Assembly: GCF_014219065.1 (NCBI RefSeq)
Contig: NZ_JACLGO010000004.1
Location: 1-64,000 of the forward strand
DNA length: 64,000 nucleotides
Direction of reading: 5' to 3'
From: Halopseudomonas xiamenensis
GTDB lineage: Bacteria; Pseudomonadota; Gammaproteobacteria; Pseudomonadales; Pseudomonadaceae
This document shows positions 57,621-64,000 of this stretch, piece by piece. Below the pieces are notes generated by a model. The model saw only the letters and a list, made by a program, of their open reading frames with translations. It was not told the DNA's origin and made no database searches. A program made the position numbers and the translations under genes. How positions within the stretch are numbered: the stretch's first letter is position 1; each line of letters opens with the position of its first letter.

Positions 57621-58547
57621 ATGCTAGAACTTCGCCACCTGCGCACGCTTGTCACCCTCCGCGAGGCGGATAGCCTGGTCGAAGCCTCCGAGCGCCTGCA
57701 TCTGACCCAATCTGCCCTGTCCCACCAGCTCAAGGATCTGGAGCAGCGGCTGGGTACCACCCTGTTCCTGCGCAAGACCAAACCGGTACAGTTCACCAGC
57801 GCCGGGTTGCGTCTGCTGCGGCTGGCGGACAACCTGCTGCCCCAGGTGCGTCAGGCTGAACGCGACCTGCAACGCCTGTCGGGCGGGCAGGCCGGGCGGC
57901 TGCATATGGCGATCGAATGCCACAGTTGCTTCCAGTGGCTGATGCCCACCATCGACCAGTTCCGCAATGCTTGGCCCGAGGTGGAGGTGGATTTCGCCTC
58001 CGGCTACTTCTTCGCCCCCCTGCCGGCACTGGCGCGCGGCGAGCTGGACCTGGTGGTCACCTCCGACCCGCAGGACATCGCCGGCATCAGCTACGTGCCG
58101 CTGTTCACCTACGAAGCGGTGCTGGCCATCGGCAACCAGCATCCGCTGACCAGCCGAAGCCATATCGAGCCCCATGACCTGGCCGGTGAGACCCTGATCT
58201 GCTATCCGGTGGAACGCAGCCGACTGGATATCTTCAGCCAGTTCCTCGACCCGGCAGGGGTCGAGCCGGCGGATGTGCGCAATGCCGAATTGACCATCAT
58301 GATGATGCAGCTGGTGGCATCGGGACGCGGCGTATGCTGCCTGCCGAACTGGGCGATCACCGAGTACCTGCAGCGCGGCTATGTCAGCGCGCGGCGGCTG
58401 GGTAGCGAGGGCCTGTTCGGCACCCTGTACGCCGCGGTGCGCGAGGACATGCTGGACATGTCCTATATGCAGGACTTCCTGCTGACCGCCAAGGATATTT
58501 CCTTCGCCACGCTGGAAGGAGTAACGGCGAAGAACCTGGCCGGCTAG
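57621..58547 (+). CDS. metR: LysR family regulator MetR
   Basis: Homocysteine-responsive regulator of methionine synthesis genes. The 308-aa protein starts MLELRHLRTLVTLREADSLVEASERLHLTQSALSHQLKDLEQRLG (LysR helix-turn-helix) and carries the strongly MetR-like effector domain: MAIECHSCFQWLMPTIDQFRNAWPEVEVDFASG, GELDLVVTSD, and CYPVERSRLDIFSQFLDPAGV. The start at 57621 is preferred over a Met at 57597 because it matches MetR. No met gene is adjacent in this window, so its targets lie elsewhere. Confidence 0.93.
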   Translation: MLELRHLRTLVTLREADSLVEASERLHLTQSALSHQLKDLEQRLGTTLFLRKTKPVQFTSAGLRLLRLADNLLPQVRQAERDLQRLSGGQAGRLHMAIECHSCFQWLMPTIDQFRNAWPEVEVDFASGYFFAPLPALARGELDLVVTSDPQDIAGISYVPLFTYEAVLAIGNQHPLTSRSHIEPHDLAGETLICYPVERSRLDIFSQFLDPAGVEPADVRNAELTIMMMQLVASGRGVCCLPNWAITEYLQRGYVSARRLGSEGLFGTLYAAVREDMLDMSYMQDFLLTAKDISFATLEGVTAKNLAG

Positions 58548-58794
58548 AACAGCCCCGGTCCCTGCAGCAGCTCGACGCTTGACGGTCGCGAGCGTCTCAT
58601 CATGCCATTGTGACATCTCGACGAGACCACTTAAGGAAAACCGCACTAATATCAATCTGTCTCTATTTTCACCCTTTTAGGCGAGTGTCGCTTTCATAAA
58701 CAGAGTCTAGGGTTTGTCTCGAACTGGGCGTTGTAGCTGGTGCTCCGTGCTGCCCATTCATCTATCCCATAAGAAACCAACAAGAGACTCGATC

Positions 58795-59652
58795 ATGAAA
58801 GCACCTGCATTCAAATTGACCGGCCTGGCCCTGGGCATGCTGCTGTCCGCTGGCGCCATGGCTACCAACCCCGGCACCCCCGATCCGGATACCGGCTCCG
58901 GCTTCCCCGGTGTATCCGACTTTGCCGCCAGCGGCCCCTTCTCGGTCACCAACAGCAACGTCAATACCACCTGCGCCGTCTACCGTCCGCGCACCCTGGG
59001 CGAGAACGGCCTGCGGCATCCGATCATCCTCTGGGGCAACGGCACCGGCAGCTCGCCAAGCACCTACAGCAGCCTGCTGCAGCACTGGGCCAGCCACGGT
59101 TTCGTGGTCGCCGCGGCGCGCACTTCCAACGCCGGTACCGGCGCGGAAATGATCGCCTGCCTGGATTACCTGGTCGACCAGAATGGCCGCAGCACCGGCA
59201 CCTTCGCTGGCAAGCTGGATGTCAACCGGGTCGCCACCGCCGGGCACTCCCAGGGTGGCGGCGGCAGCATCATGGCCGGCCAGGACAGCCGGGTAACGGC
59301 GACCGCACCCTTCCAACCCTACACCATCGGCCTGGGCCATCGCAGCTCCTCGCAAAGCAACCAGAGCGGCCCGATGTTCCTGATGACCGGGGGCGGCGAT
59401 ACCATCGCCTCGCCCATGCTGAATGCCCTGCCGGTATTCAATCGCGCCAATGTGCCGGTGTTCTGGGGTGAGCGGCGTCTGGTCAGTCACTTCGAACCGG
59501 TGGGTAACGGTGGCGACTACCGCGGCCCATCCACCGCCTGGATGCGCTATCACCTTATGGACGACCAGAGTGCCGAGAGCCTGTTCCATGGCAGCAATTG
59601 CGGACTCTGCAGTAATAGCCGCTGGGATGTACGGCGCAAGGGTATCAACTAG
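58795..59652 (+). CDS. Secreted alpha/beta hydrolase, polyester-hydrolase-like
   Basis: Predicted exported esterase of 285 aa. A signal peptide (MKAPAFKLTGLALGMLLSAG, cut near AMA-TNP) precedes a hydrolase domain with nucleophile Ser152 in AGHSQGGGG, likely Asp202 (TGGGDTIASP) and His232 (LVSHFEP). HPIILWGNGTGSSPSTYSSLL near residue 80 should form the oxyanion side. Cysteines 60, 122, 269 and 272 could form two disulfides. The overall architecture resembles PETase/cutinase-like polyester hydrolases of Pseudomonas and chlorophyllase/PHB-depolymerase relatives, but the elbow is GHSQG rather than GWSMG. The substrate is not proved. A terminator follows, then a TetR-type regulator. Confidence 0.82.
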   Translation: MKAPAFKLTGLALGMLLSAGAMATNPGTPDPDTGSGFPGVSDFAASGPFSVTNSNVNTTCAVYRPRTLGENGLRHPIILWGNGTGSSPSTYSSLLQHWASHGFVVAAARTSNAGTGAEMIACLDYLVDQNGRSTGTFAGKLDVNRVATAGHSQGGGGSIMAGQDSRVTATAPFQPYTIGLGHRSSSQSNQSGPMFLMTGGGDTIASPMLNALPVFNRANVPVFWGERRLVSHFEPVGNGGDYRGPSTAWMRYHLMDDQSAESLFHGSNCGLCSNSRWDVRRKGIN

Positions 59653-59675
59653 ATCACTGTGCGCACGACCAGTCT

Positions 59676-59702
59676 GGCGACCCCAGGTCGCCGGCCTTTT
59701 TC
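59676..59702 (+). terminator. Rho-independent terminator of the secreted hydrolase gene
   Basis: Stem GGCGACC (59676-59682) with GGTCGCC (59686-59692), 3-nt loop, followed by GGCCTTTTTC. It is 24 bp past the stop codon. Confidence 0.8.
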
Positions 59703-59773
59703 ATGCCTTGCTCCCCAGGGGCCGCTACCGTTTCGCTGCTCTTGCGTCTGACTCATGACAGAACGGCTTTGTT

Positions 59774-59785
59774 GACCGAACGGTC
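59774..59785. promoter_or_regulatory. Palindrome GACCGAACGGTC, candidate TetR operator
   Basis: A 12-bp near-perfect palindrome (GACCG-AA-CGGTC) lies 95 bp upstream of the TetR-type gene and past the hydrolase terminator. ACCG..CGGT palindromes are common TetR-family operators, so autoregulation is plausible. I saw no clear second copy before the hydrolase. Confidence 0.5.
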
Positions 59786-59880
59786 TTCTACCAGCCTGTC
59801 ATGGACGGGACACTTTCATCCTTGGTATCATCCCGCTACTATTCTATTTAAAAAGTACAATACGGAAGACGCCAATATCT

Positions 59881-60504
59881 ATGAGCATGCAACCCACCCC
59901 CCTGTCCATGGCGCTGTCGCAACGCAAATCCGATGAGCGCGCCACGCCACTGAGCGCCTTTCGCATGGCCCGGCGCTGGTGGCTGGAAGGCCGCCGCCTG
60001 AACCTGTCGCTGCTTGCCGAAGAGCTGGGCATCGGTCGCGCCACCCTGATGCGCTGGGTAGGCAACAAGGACCTGCTGATGGGTGAGATTCTCTGGTCGC
60101 TGTACAAGGGCATCTACGACCAGGCCATCGAAAAGGCGCGTATCGACCATCCCGAGCGCGGCATCGACTTTCTCGGACAGATCTATAACGACGTGAACGT
60201 GGCACTGATCAATGCCCGGCCCATGCACGACTTTCTCGCCGCCGAGCCGCAATGGGGCCTGCAACTGCTGACCTCGAATGTCTCAGGCCTGCAACAACGC
60301 CTGATCGACGAGTGGGAGGCGCTGTTCGAGGAGGAGATCGAGGCCGGACGGATCAACCCGGAGATGGACGCCAACAGTCTGGCCTATTTCATCATCCGCA
60401 TCGGCGAAGGCGCCATCTACTGCGACCTGATCTGTGGCCGCACTCCTGATCCGGAGCGCGCCGGCCAGGCATTCCGTCTGCTGGTCAACGGTCACACCCG
60501 CTGA
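59881..60504 (+). CDS. TetR family regulator, QsdR-type
   Basis: A 207-aa regulator. The N-terminal helix-turn-helix is LSLLAEELGIGRATLMRWVGNKDLLMGEILW (about residues 42-72), and the C-terminal ligand domain resembles QsdR (FIIRIGEGAIYCDLICGRTPDPERAGQAFRLL). QsdR in Rhodococcus controls lactone degradation genes, so a lactone or ester ligand is possible but speculative. It is monocistronic, convergent with the sensor kinase (9 bp), and downstream of the secreted hydrolase. Confidence 0.85.
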   Translation: MSMQPTPLSMALSQRKSDERATPLSAFRMARRWWLEGRRLNLSLLAEELGIGRATLMRWVGNKDLLMGEILWSLYKGIYDQAIEKARIDHPERGIDFLGQIYNDVNVALINARPMHDFLAAEPQWGLQLLTSNVSGLQQRLIDEWEALFEEEIEAGRINPEMDANSLAYFIIRIGEGAIYCDLICGRTPDPERAGQAFRLLVNGHTR

Positions 60505-60513
60505 CCAGCACAC

Positions 60514-62109
60514 TCAATCCCGGCGCAGCGGCCATTCGATGATGAAGCAGGCTCCACCGAGAGCCTGCGATGCCTCCGCCCGGGCCCTGCCCCCATGCCA
60601 GAACATGACGCGGCGCACGATCGACAGGCCCAGACCATAACCACCCGATGAGCGCGTGCGGCTCAGGTCCATGCGCGTGAACGGGTTGAAGATCTTTTCC
60701 CGATAAGCCTCCGGAATGCCCGGCCCATCGTCCTCGACGGAAACACGACACATGCCATGCTGCACGCGGGTGGTGATCTTCACCTGGCTGCCGGCATGGC
60801 GCATGGCGTTACTGACCAGATTGGTGATGGCGCGCTGCATGTAGCGCGGCTCGGCATCGATATGGCGCCCCAGCCCCCAGGAGTTGTCGACGTGCTCCAG
60901 ATGAATACTGGCATCGAGCGGCGCCAGCTCGGCCATCACCTGTTCGACCATGCGCGGGATATTGGTACCTTTCATGGTGATTGCCGGCGCGCCTTGCTCC
61001 AGGCGTGCATAGGTGAGGATCTCGTCTACCAGACGGTCCAGTTCGCTGAGATCACCGTCCATGCCATCGATGAAACGACTGCGGTCTTCCCCGGTCTGCG
61101 CGGTCTCGAGCATTTCCAATCCGAAACGCAACCGCGCGACCGGGGTGCGCAGCTCATGCGAGACCGCGCCCAGGGTCTCGCGCTGGATGCGCATCAGGCG
61201 CTGCAGGTGATCGGCCATCTCGTTGAACGCTCGCGCCAGCCGGCCGACCGAATCGGGGCTGTCCATGTCCACGCGGAAATCCAGGTTGCCCCGGCTGATG
61301 TTCACCGCGGCGCTTTCCAGGGTCATCAGCCGCTGCTCCAACTGGCGCACCAGCAGGTAGATCAGCAGCCCGATCAGCATCAGTGTCAGCAGGCCGGTGA
61401 TCATCAGCAGTTCCGGCGGATAGGCTTTCATCTGGTACAGCGGCCCCAGCTGCAGAATCCACTGGGTACCGGGAATTTTCAGATACAGCAGGATGGCGTC
61501 GCCATCCGGCGCCAGCGCCATCACGGTGTCACTTTCATCCAGCCGGCGCAGTTGATCCTGATCCAGCCCGGACTCACGCACCCGGCTCAATTGCAGCGGA
61601 TAGCCGAAGCCCTTCTCCCGGCGCAACTGCTGCAGACGCGCCGGCATATCCGATTCGGGCCGGCGGACCAGTTCGTCGGCAATCAGAAACAGCGTGGCGC
61701 GCCCCAGTTGCTCGGAGACGCGCTGGATATTGGCTGTCAGCACCGCCTCGCCATGCATATCCACCAGCGCCAGCACCCGCACCTCGTCGTTGGCCGCCGG
61801 ACGCACCAGCACCCGCCCCTGGATCAGCTTTGACCAGCTGGAGGAATCGAGCTGCAGTTCGGACAGCGCCTGGATATGCAGCGGCACGCCAAGCAGCCGC
61901 TGCCATACGTTCATCACCTGGCGGCGTTCCGAGTCATCCATCGGCTGCAGGTTGTCGGCCATCAGCCGGAAAGTGCCGCTGGCGATGCGCTCGCGATAAT
62001 CCTCCGCGCGGATACCGTTGATCTGATGAATGCTCAGCAACGCCAGCAGCGACACTGTGACCAGCACCAGCAACATGCCACCATAGATGCGCAAGAAGAT
62101 CGAGTTCAC
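60514..62109 (-). CDS. Two-component sensor histidine kinase (RstB/BfmS-like)
   Basis: Membrane sensor kinase of 531 aa: first helix about residues 7-28, a large periplasmic domain (about 30-232), second helix about 234-254, a HAMP domain (RQLEQRLMTLESAAVNISRGNLDFRV...), the dimerisation domain with phospho-His318 in GAVSHELRTPVARLRFGLEML, and HATPase motifs NAMRHAG, VEDDGPGIP, GGYGLGLSIVRRV. Its start overlaps the regulator stop by 4 nt. The RstBA/BfmRS assignment rests on general likeness; the signal is unknown. Confidence 0.88.
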   Translation of the reverse strand: MNSIFLRIYGGMLLVLVTVSLLALLSIHQINGIRAEDYRERIASGTFRLMADNLQPMDDSERRQVMNVWQRLLGVPLHIQALSELQLDSSSWSKLIQGRVLVRPAANDEVRVLALVDMHGEAVLTANIQRVSEQLGRATLFLIADELVRRPESDMPARLQQLRREKGFGYPLQLSRVRESGLDQDQLRRLDESDTVMALAPDGDAILLYLKIPGTQWILQLGPLYQMKAYPPELLMITGLLTLMLIGLLIYLLVRQLEQRLMTLESAAVNISRGNLDFRVDMDSPDSVGRLARAFNEMADHLQRLMRIQRETLGAVSHELRTPVARLRFGLEMLETAQTGEDRSRFIDGMDGDLSELDRLVDEILTYARLEQGAPAITMKGTNIPRMVEQVMAELAPLDASIHLEHVDNSWGLGRHIDAEPRYMQRAITNLVSNAMRHAGSQVKITTRVQHGMCRVSVEDDGPGIPEAYREKIFNPFTRMDLSRTRSSGGYGLGLSIVRRVMFWHGGRARAEASQALGGACFIIEWPLRRD

Positions 62110-62822
62110 GGGCTGTCCGGCTCCGGTGCTACGAACAGGTAACCCTTGCTGCGCACGGTCTTGATCAGCCGCGGCATGTCCGGATCATCACCGATCTTCG
62201 GACGGATACGGGAGATGCGCACATCGATGGAGCGATCCTGACCATCGTATTCGATGCCGCGTAGCGCCACGAAGGTCTCTTCGCGACTGAGAATCCGGCC
62301 GGCATTGCTGGCCAGCAACCACAGCAGGTCGAACTCGGCCCCGGTCAGGTCGATCAACTCACCTTCCAGCCAGGCCTCGCGCCGGGCATTGTCGATGACC
62401 AGGGCACCGAACACCAGGCGCGAAGGTGGTTGCTCAGGCGCGTCGGCCTCGGTCCGGCGCAACAGGGCACGAATGCGCGCCAGCAGGACCTGCGGTCGCA
62501 CCGGCTTGTTGACGAAGTCATCGGCACCGGTTTCCAGCCCCTGGATATGGTCCTGGTCGTCGCTGCGGGCGGTCAGCATCAGGATCGGGCGGGCGAACCC
62601 CGCCTCGCGCAGGCGCCGGCATACCGACAGGCCATCTTCCCCCGGCAGCATGAGATCGAGCACCACCAGCGATGGCGGATGGACAAGAATATGCTCGACC
62701 GCCCTGCTGCCATCCTCGATCAGATCGACCTGCAAACCCTGGGATTGCAGAAACTCGCCAACCAGGGCGGCAAGTTTCGCATCATCTTCAACAATGACGA
62801 TTCGTTCTTTCTCTGCGTGCAT
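62106..62822 (-). CDS. OmpR family response regulator
   Basis: A 238-aa regulator with receiver domain (VIVEDDAKLAALVGEFL; phospho-acceptor Asp56 in VVLDLMLPGEDG; Lys in FVNKPV) and a C-terminal winged helix (about residues 135-235: LTGAEFDLLWLLASNAGRILSREETF, DRSIDVRISRIRPKIGDDP, VRSKGYLFV). It pairs with the sensor kinase by a 4-nt overlap. The upstream region contains the 75-bp tandem array and the csbD terminator. Confidence 0.94.
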   Translation of the reverse strand: MHAEKERIVIVEDDAKLAALVGEFLQSQGLQVDLIEDGSRAVEHILVHPPSLVVLDLMLPGEDGLSVCRRLREAGFARPILMLTARSDDQDHIQGLETGADDFVNKPVRPQVLLARIRALLRRTEADAPEQPPSRLVFGALVIDNARREAWLEGELIDLTGAEFDLLWLLASNAGRILSREETFVALRGIEYDGQDRSIDVRISRIRPKIGDDPDMPRLIKTVRSKGYLFVAPEPDSP

Positions 62823-62871
62823 TCCGCTAACCTTGGGTTACTTTCGGAGATGGCCGCAGATTGTATCATCA

Positions 62872-63021
62872 GCCACAAAAAACGGCCGGGAGCCATTTTT
62901 GACGCCACGCAGTGGCGGCCCGCAGGGTAGCCACCAGGGATGGCAGGCCACAAAAAAACGCCGGGAGCGTTTTTTGACGTCGCCCTGCGACGGCCCGCAG
63001 GGTGGCCGCCAGGGACGGCAG
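62872..63021 (-). repeat. Tandem 75-bp structured repeat with serial terminators
   Basis: Two 75-bp units (62872-62946 and 62947-63021) and the start of a third (from 63022) each begin GCCACAAAAAA. Each unit has a terminator-like hairpin (unit 2: ACGC-CGGGA-GCGT flanked by A7 and T7), a hairpin CGCCAC/GTGGCG (unit 1, 62903-62917) or CGTCGC/GCGACG (unit 2, 62978-62992), and a GCCA/TGGC or GCCG/CGGC stem near its end. The units differ by paired substitutions that keep the stems. It lies between csbD and the OmpR-type regulator, and reads as successive terminators for the minus-strand csbD transcript. Confidence 0.85.
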
Positions 63022-63024
63022 GCC

Positions 63025-63054
63025 ACAAAAAAGGCCGGCTGGTTGCCGGCCTTT
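63025..63054 (-). terminator. Rho-independent terminator of csbD
   Basis: Stem GGCCGGC (63033-63039) with GCCGGCC (63045-63051), 5-nt loop; on the minus strand it is followed by TTTTTTGTGG. It lies 24 bp past the csbD stop codon, and is the last of three terminator-like hairpins at 75-bp spacing. Confidence 0.9.
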
Positions 63055-63077
63055 CGTTGAAACGCTGCAAGGCAGGA

Positions 63078-63257
63078 TCAGGCCTTGTCGATCCGATCCT
63101 TCAGGTTTTCCTTGACCTTGCCCTTGACCTGCTGGGCTTCGCCCTTGCGTTCCTGCATGCGGCCTTCGGCACGGGTGCTCGGCTTGTCACTGGCTTGCTT
63201 GACCTTGCCGACCATTTCGTTGGCCTTGCCTTTCATCTTGTCTGTTGTACTGCCCAT
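63078..63257 (-). CDS. CsbD-like stress protein
   Basis: A 59-aa hydrophilic, lysine- and glutamate-rich protein of the CsbD family (MGSTTDKMKGKANEMVGKVKQASDK ... KGEAQQVKGKVKENLKD), linked to general stress in other bacteria. The start at 63257 has GAGGT about 8 nt upstream; a longer open frame to 63320 abuts uspA. It is 63 bp downstream of uspA and likely cotranscribed, sharing the Anr-box-containing promoter. Confidence 0.9.
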   Translation of the reverse strand: MGSTTDKMKGKANEMVGKVKQASDKPSTRAEGRMQERKGEAQQVKGKVKENLKDRIDKA

Positions 63258-63320
63258 GATCTGTACCTCGTATTGTCCGCTACATCTGTTTGGACAAGAC
63301 GAAGCATCCAGACGTTGCAT

Positions 63321-63749
63321 TTATTTCACCAGCAATACCGGTACCGGCACATCGTGCACCACACGGGTGGCTACCGAACCCATCACCAGGTTGCCCAGGC
63401 TGCCCATGCCACGCGTACCCATCACCACGGTGGTGCAACCCAGCCGCTTGACCGCCGCGACCACTTCGGTGACCACATCGCCAACCACTTCGTGGGTCTG
63501 GTGGCTGATGGCTGCCGCCTGCAGCATCTGCGCCGCCTCGGCATTGACCTTCTGGGCATGGTTCATCGCACCCTTGCGCAGATCATCGAGCATGGCCGCC
63601 GGCACGTAGTTACCATACAGATTCGGCTCGCGCTGCACGTTCAGCAGGTGCACCTGGATATCCGGATAGGCCTTGGAGAATTCCACCAGGTACTGCACTG
63701 CCCGCTTGGCCGACTCCGAGCCGTCGAAAGGAACCAATACATTTTGCAT
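63321..63749 (-). CDS. Universal stress protein (UspA family)
   Basis: A 142-aa single UspA domain: MQNVLVPFDGSESAKRAVQYLVEFSK at the N-terminus and the ATP-binding motif GTRGMGSLGNLVMGSVATRVV (G-2x-G-9x-G-S) at about residues 110-132, ending in PVPVLLVK. Such proteins help survival under oxygen limitation or energy stress. A perfect Anr/FNR half-site pair lies about 70 bp upstream, pointing to anaerobic induction. Confidence 0.94.
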   Translation of the reverse strand: MQNVLVPFDGSESAKRAVQYLVEFSKAYPDIQVHLLNVQREPNLYGNYVPAAMLDDLRKGAMNHAQKVNAEAAQMLQAAAISHQTHEVVGDVVTEVVAAVKRLGCTTVVMGTRGMGSLGNLVMGSVATRVVHDVPVPVLLVK

Positions 63750-63812
63750 AGCTACTCCTGTTGTCCCGTTTGTTCTGACTCAGAGCATAGCCGTTAATGC
63801 ACCATTGCGCAT

Positions 63813-63826
63813 TTGATCTGCATCAA
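63813..63826. promoter_or_regulatory. Anr/FNR box upstream of uspA
   Basis: TTGAT-CTGC-ATCAA is a perfect match to the TTGATNNNNATCAA consensus. Its centre is about 70 bp before the uspA ATG, a spacing compatible with a class II Anr-activated promoter at about -41.5 from a start near 63778. The dcd gene ends 38 bp away, at 63864. Confidence 0.85.
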
Positions 63827-63863
63827 CACAGTACCGGAAAGCCGGACTGTGACCACCTGGACA

Positions 63864-64000
63864 TCAGGCGCGCGGCAGGGTGACGCCACGCTGACCCTGG
63901 TATTTGCCGCCACGGTCCTTGTAGGACACCTCGCACGCCTCGTCGGACTCGAAGAACAGCATCTGCGCCACGCCTTCGTTGGCGTAGATTTTTGCCGGCA
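63864..64000 (-). CDS. dcd: dCTP deaminase (Dcd), 3' end only
   Basis: The last 44 codons of an open frame that runs off the right edge. The translation includes [20 protein letters not shown] and ends [19 protein letters not shown], a close match to the Dcd C-terminus. Dcd deaminates dCTP to dUTP for thymidylate synthesis. The start lies outside the window. Confidence 0.93.
   Translation of the reverse strand, partial: PAKIYANEGVAQMLFFESDEACEVSYKDRGGKYQGQRGVTLPRA

Noticed and set aside
62720-63070. Minus-strand frame of 116 aa with 25-aa repeats over the 75-bp tandem array
   Set aside because: The 75-bp period keeps the frame open by chance. The frame passes through terminator hairpins and runs into the OmpR-type gene in another frame; changes between units follow stem pairing rather than codon synonymy.

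Overview
The window looks like a chromosomal segment of a marine-type gammaproteobacterium of the Pseudomonas lineage. I would guess the Halopseudomonas (P. pertucinogena) group. The evidence is the Pseudomonas-type chemotaxis/flagellar/cytochrome c maturation layout, close sequence resemblance to Pseudomonas FlhA, FliA and FleN, high GC, a Pseudomonas-type tRNA-Gly(CCC), REP-type intergenic repeats and an Anr/FNR box. The genus is an inference; I ran no database search. I see no transposase, prophage, CRISPR array or rRNA operon.

Layout. 1-2.2 kb: ogt repair gene, then an Lrp-type regulator divergent from a LysE-type exporter. 2.2-6.8 kb: minus-strand acyl-CoA dehydrogenase, thiolase and MFS transporter, probably a catabolic group for an acyl substrate. 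7.1-15.2 kb: minus-strand smc-zipA-ligA-dusC (chromosome condensation, division, DNA ligation, tRNA modification). 15.5-17 kb: SLC13-type carboxylate transporter. 17.3-24.2 kb: complete ccmABCDEFGHI operon (minus) for c-type cytochrome maturation, including the short ccmD. 24.4-26.3 kb: fliK-like and fhlB. 26.6-40.3 kb: a minus-strand series flhA-flhF-fleN-fliA-cheY-cheZ-cheA-cheB-motC-motD-parC-parP-cheW-DUF2802, covering flagellar export, polar placement and number, sigma-28, chemotaxis signalling, a second stator and polar positioning of the chemotaxis array. A sigma-54-type promoter precedes flhA. 40.6-43.1 kb: flavin-dependent LLM oxidoreductase and a CYP152-type fatty-acid peroxygenase P450, then tRNA-Gly(CCC). 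43.2-48.4 kb: MocR regulator divergent from the PLP-binding protein YggS, an unrecognised 81-aa protein, a class III aminotransferase and a CynX-like MFS transporter. 48.4-57.5 kb: housekeeping and stress genes (DUF815 ATPase, msrB, alaA, htpX, pdxB, epmC, MATE pump, tusA, rlmM). 57.6-60.5 kb: metR, a secreted alpha/beta hydrolase resembling polyester hydrolases, and a TetR/QsdR-type regulator preceded by a palindrome. 60.5-64 kb: two-component system, a structured 75-bp tandem repeat, csbD, an Anr-box-preceded uspA, and the 3' end of dcd.

The most interesting items are: (i) the CYP152 P450, whose residue at the product-determining site appears to be Leu rather than the Gln or His of characterised members; (ii) the secreted polyester-hydrolase-like enzyme with a neighbouring regulator; (iii) a 75-bp tandem array whose units differ by compensatory base changes in predicted hairpins and which carries serial terminators; (iv) two families of intergenic inverted-repeat elements, one modular and bounded by REP-like ends; (v) a CheA linker with three copies of an ITDDEFExLL helix motif next to the ParC/ParP positioning genes; (vi) predicted sigma-54, sigma-32 and Anr sites at flhA, htpX and uspA.
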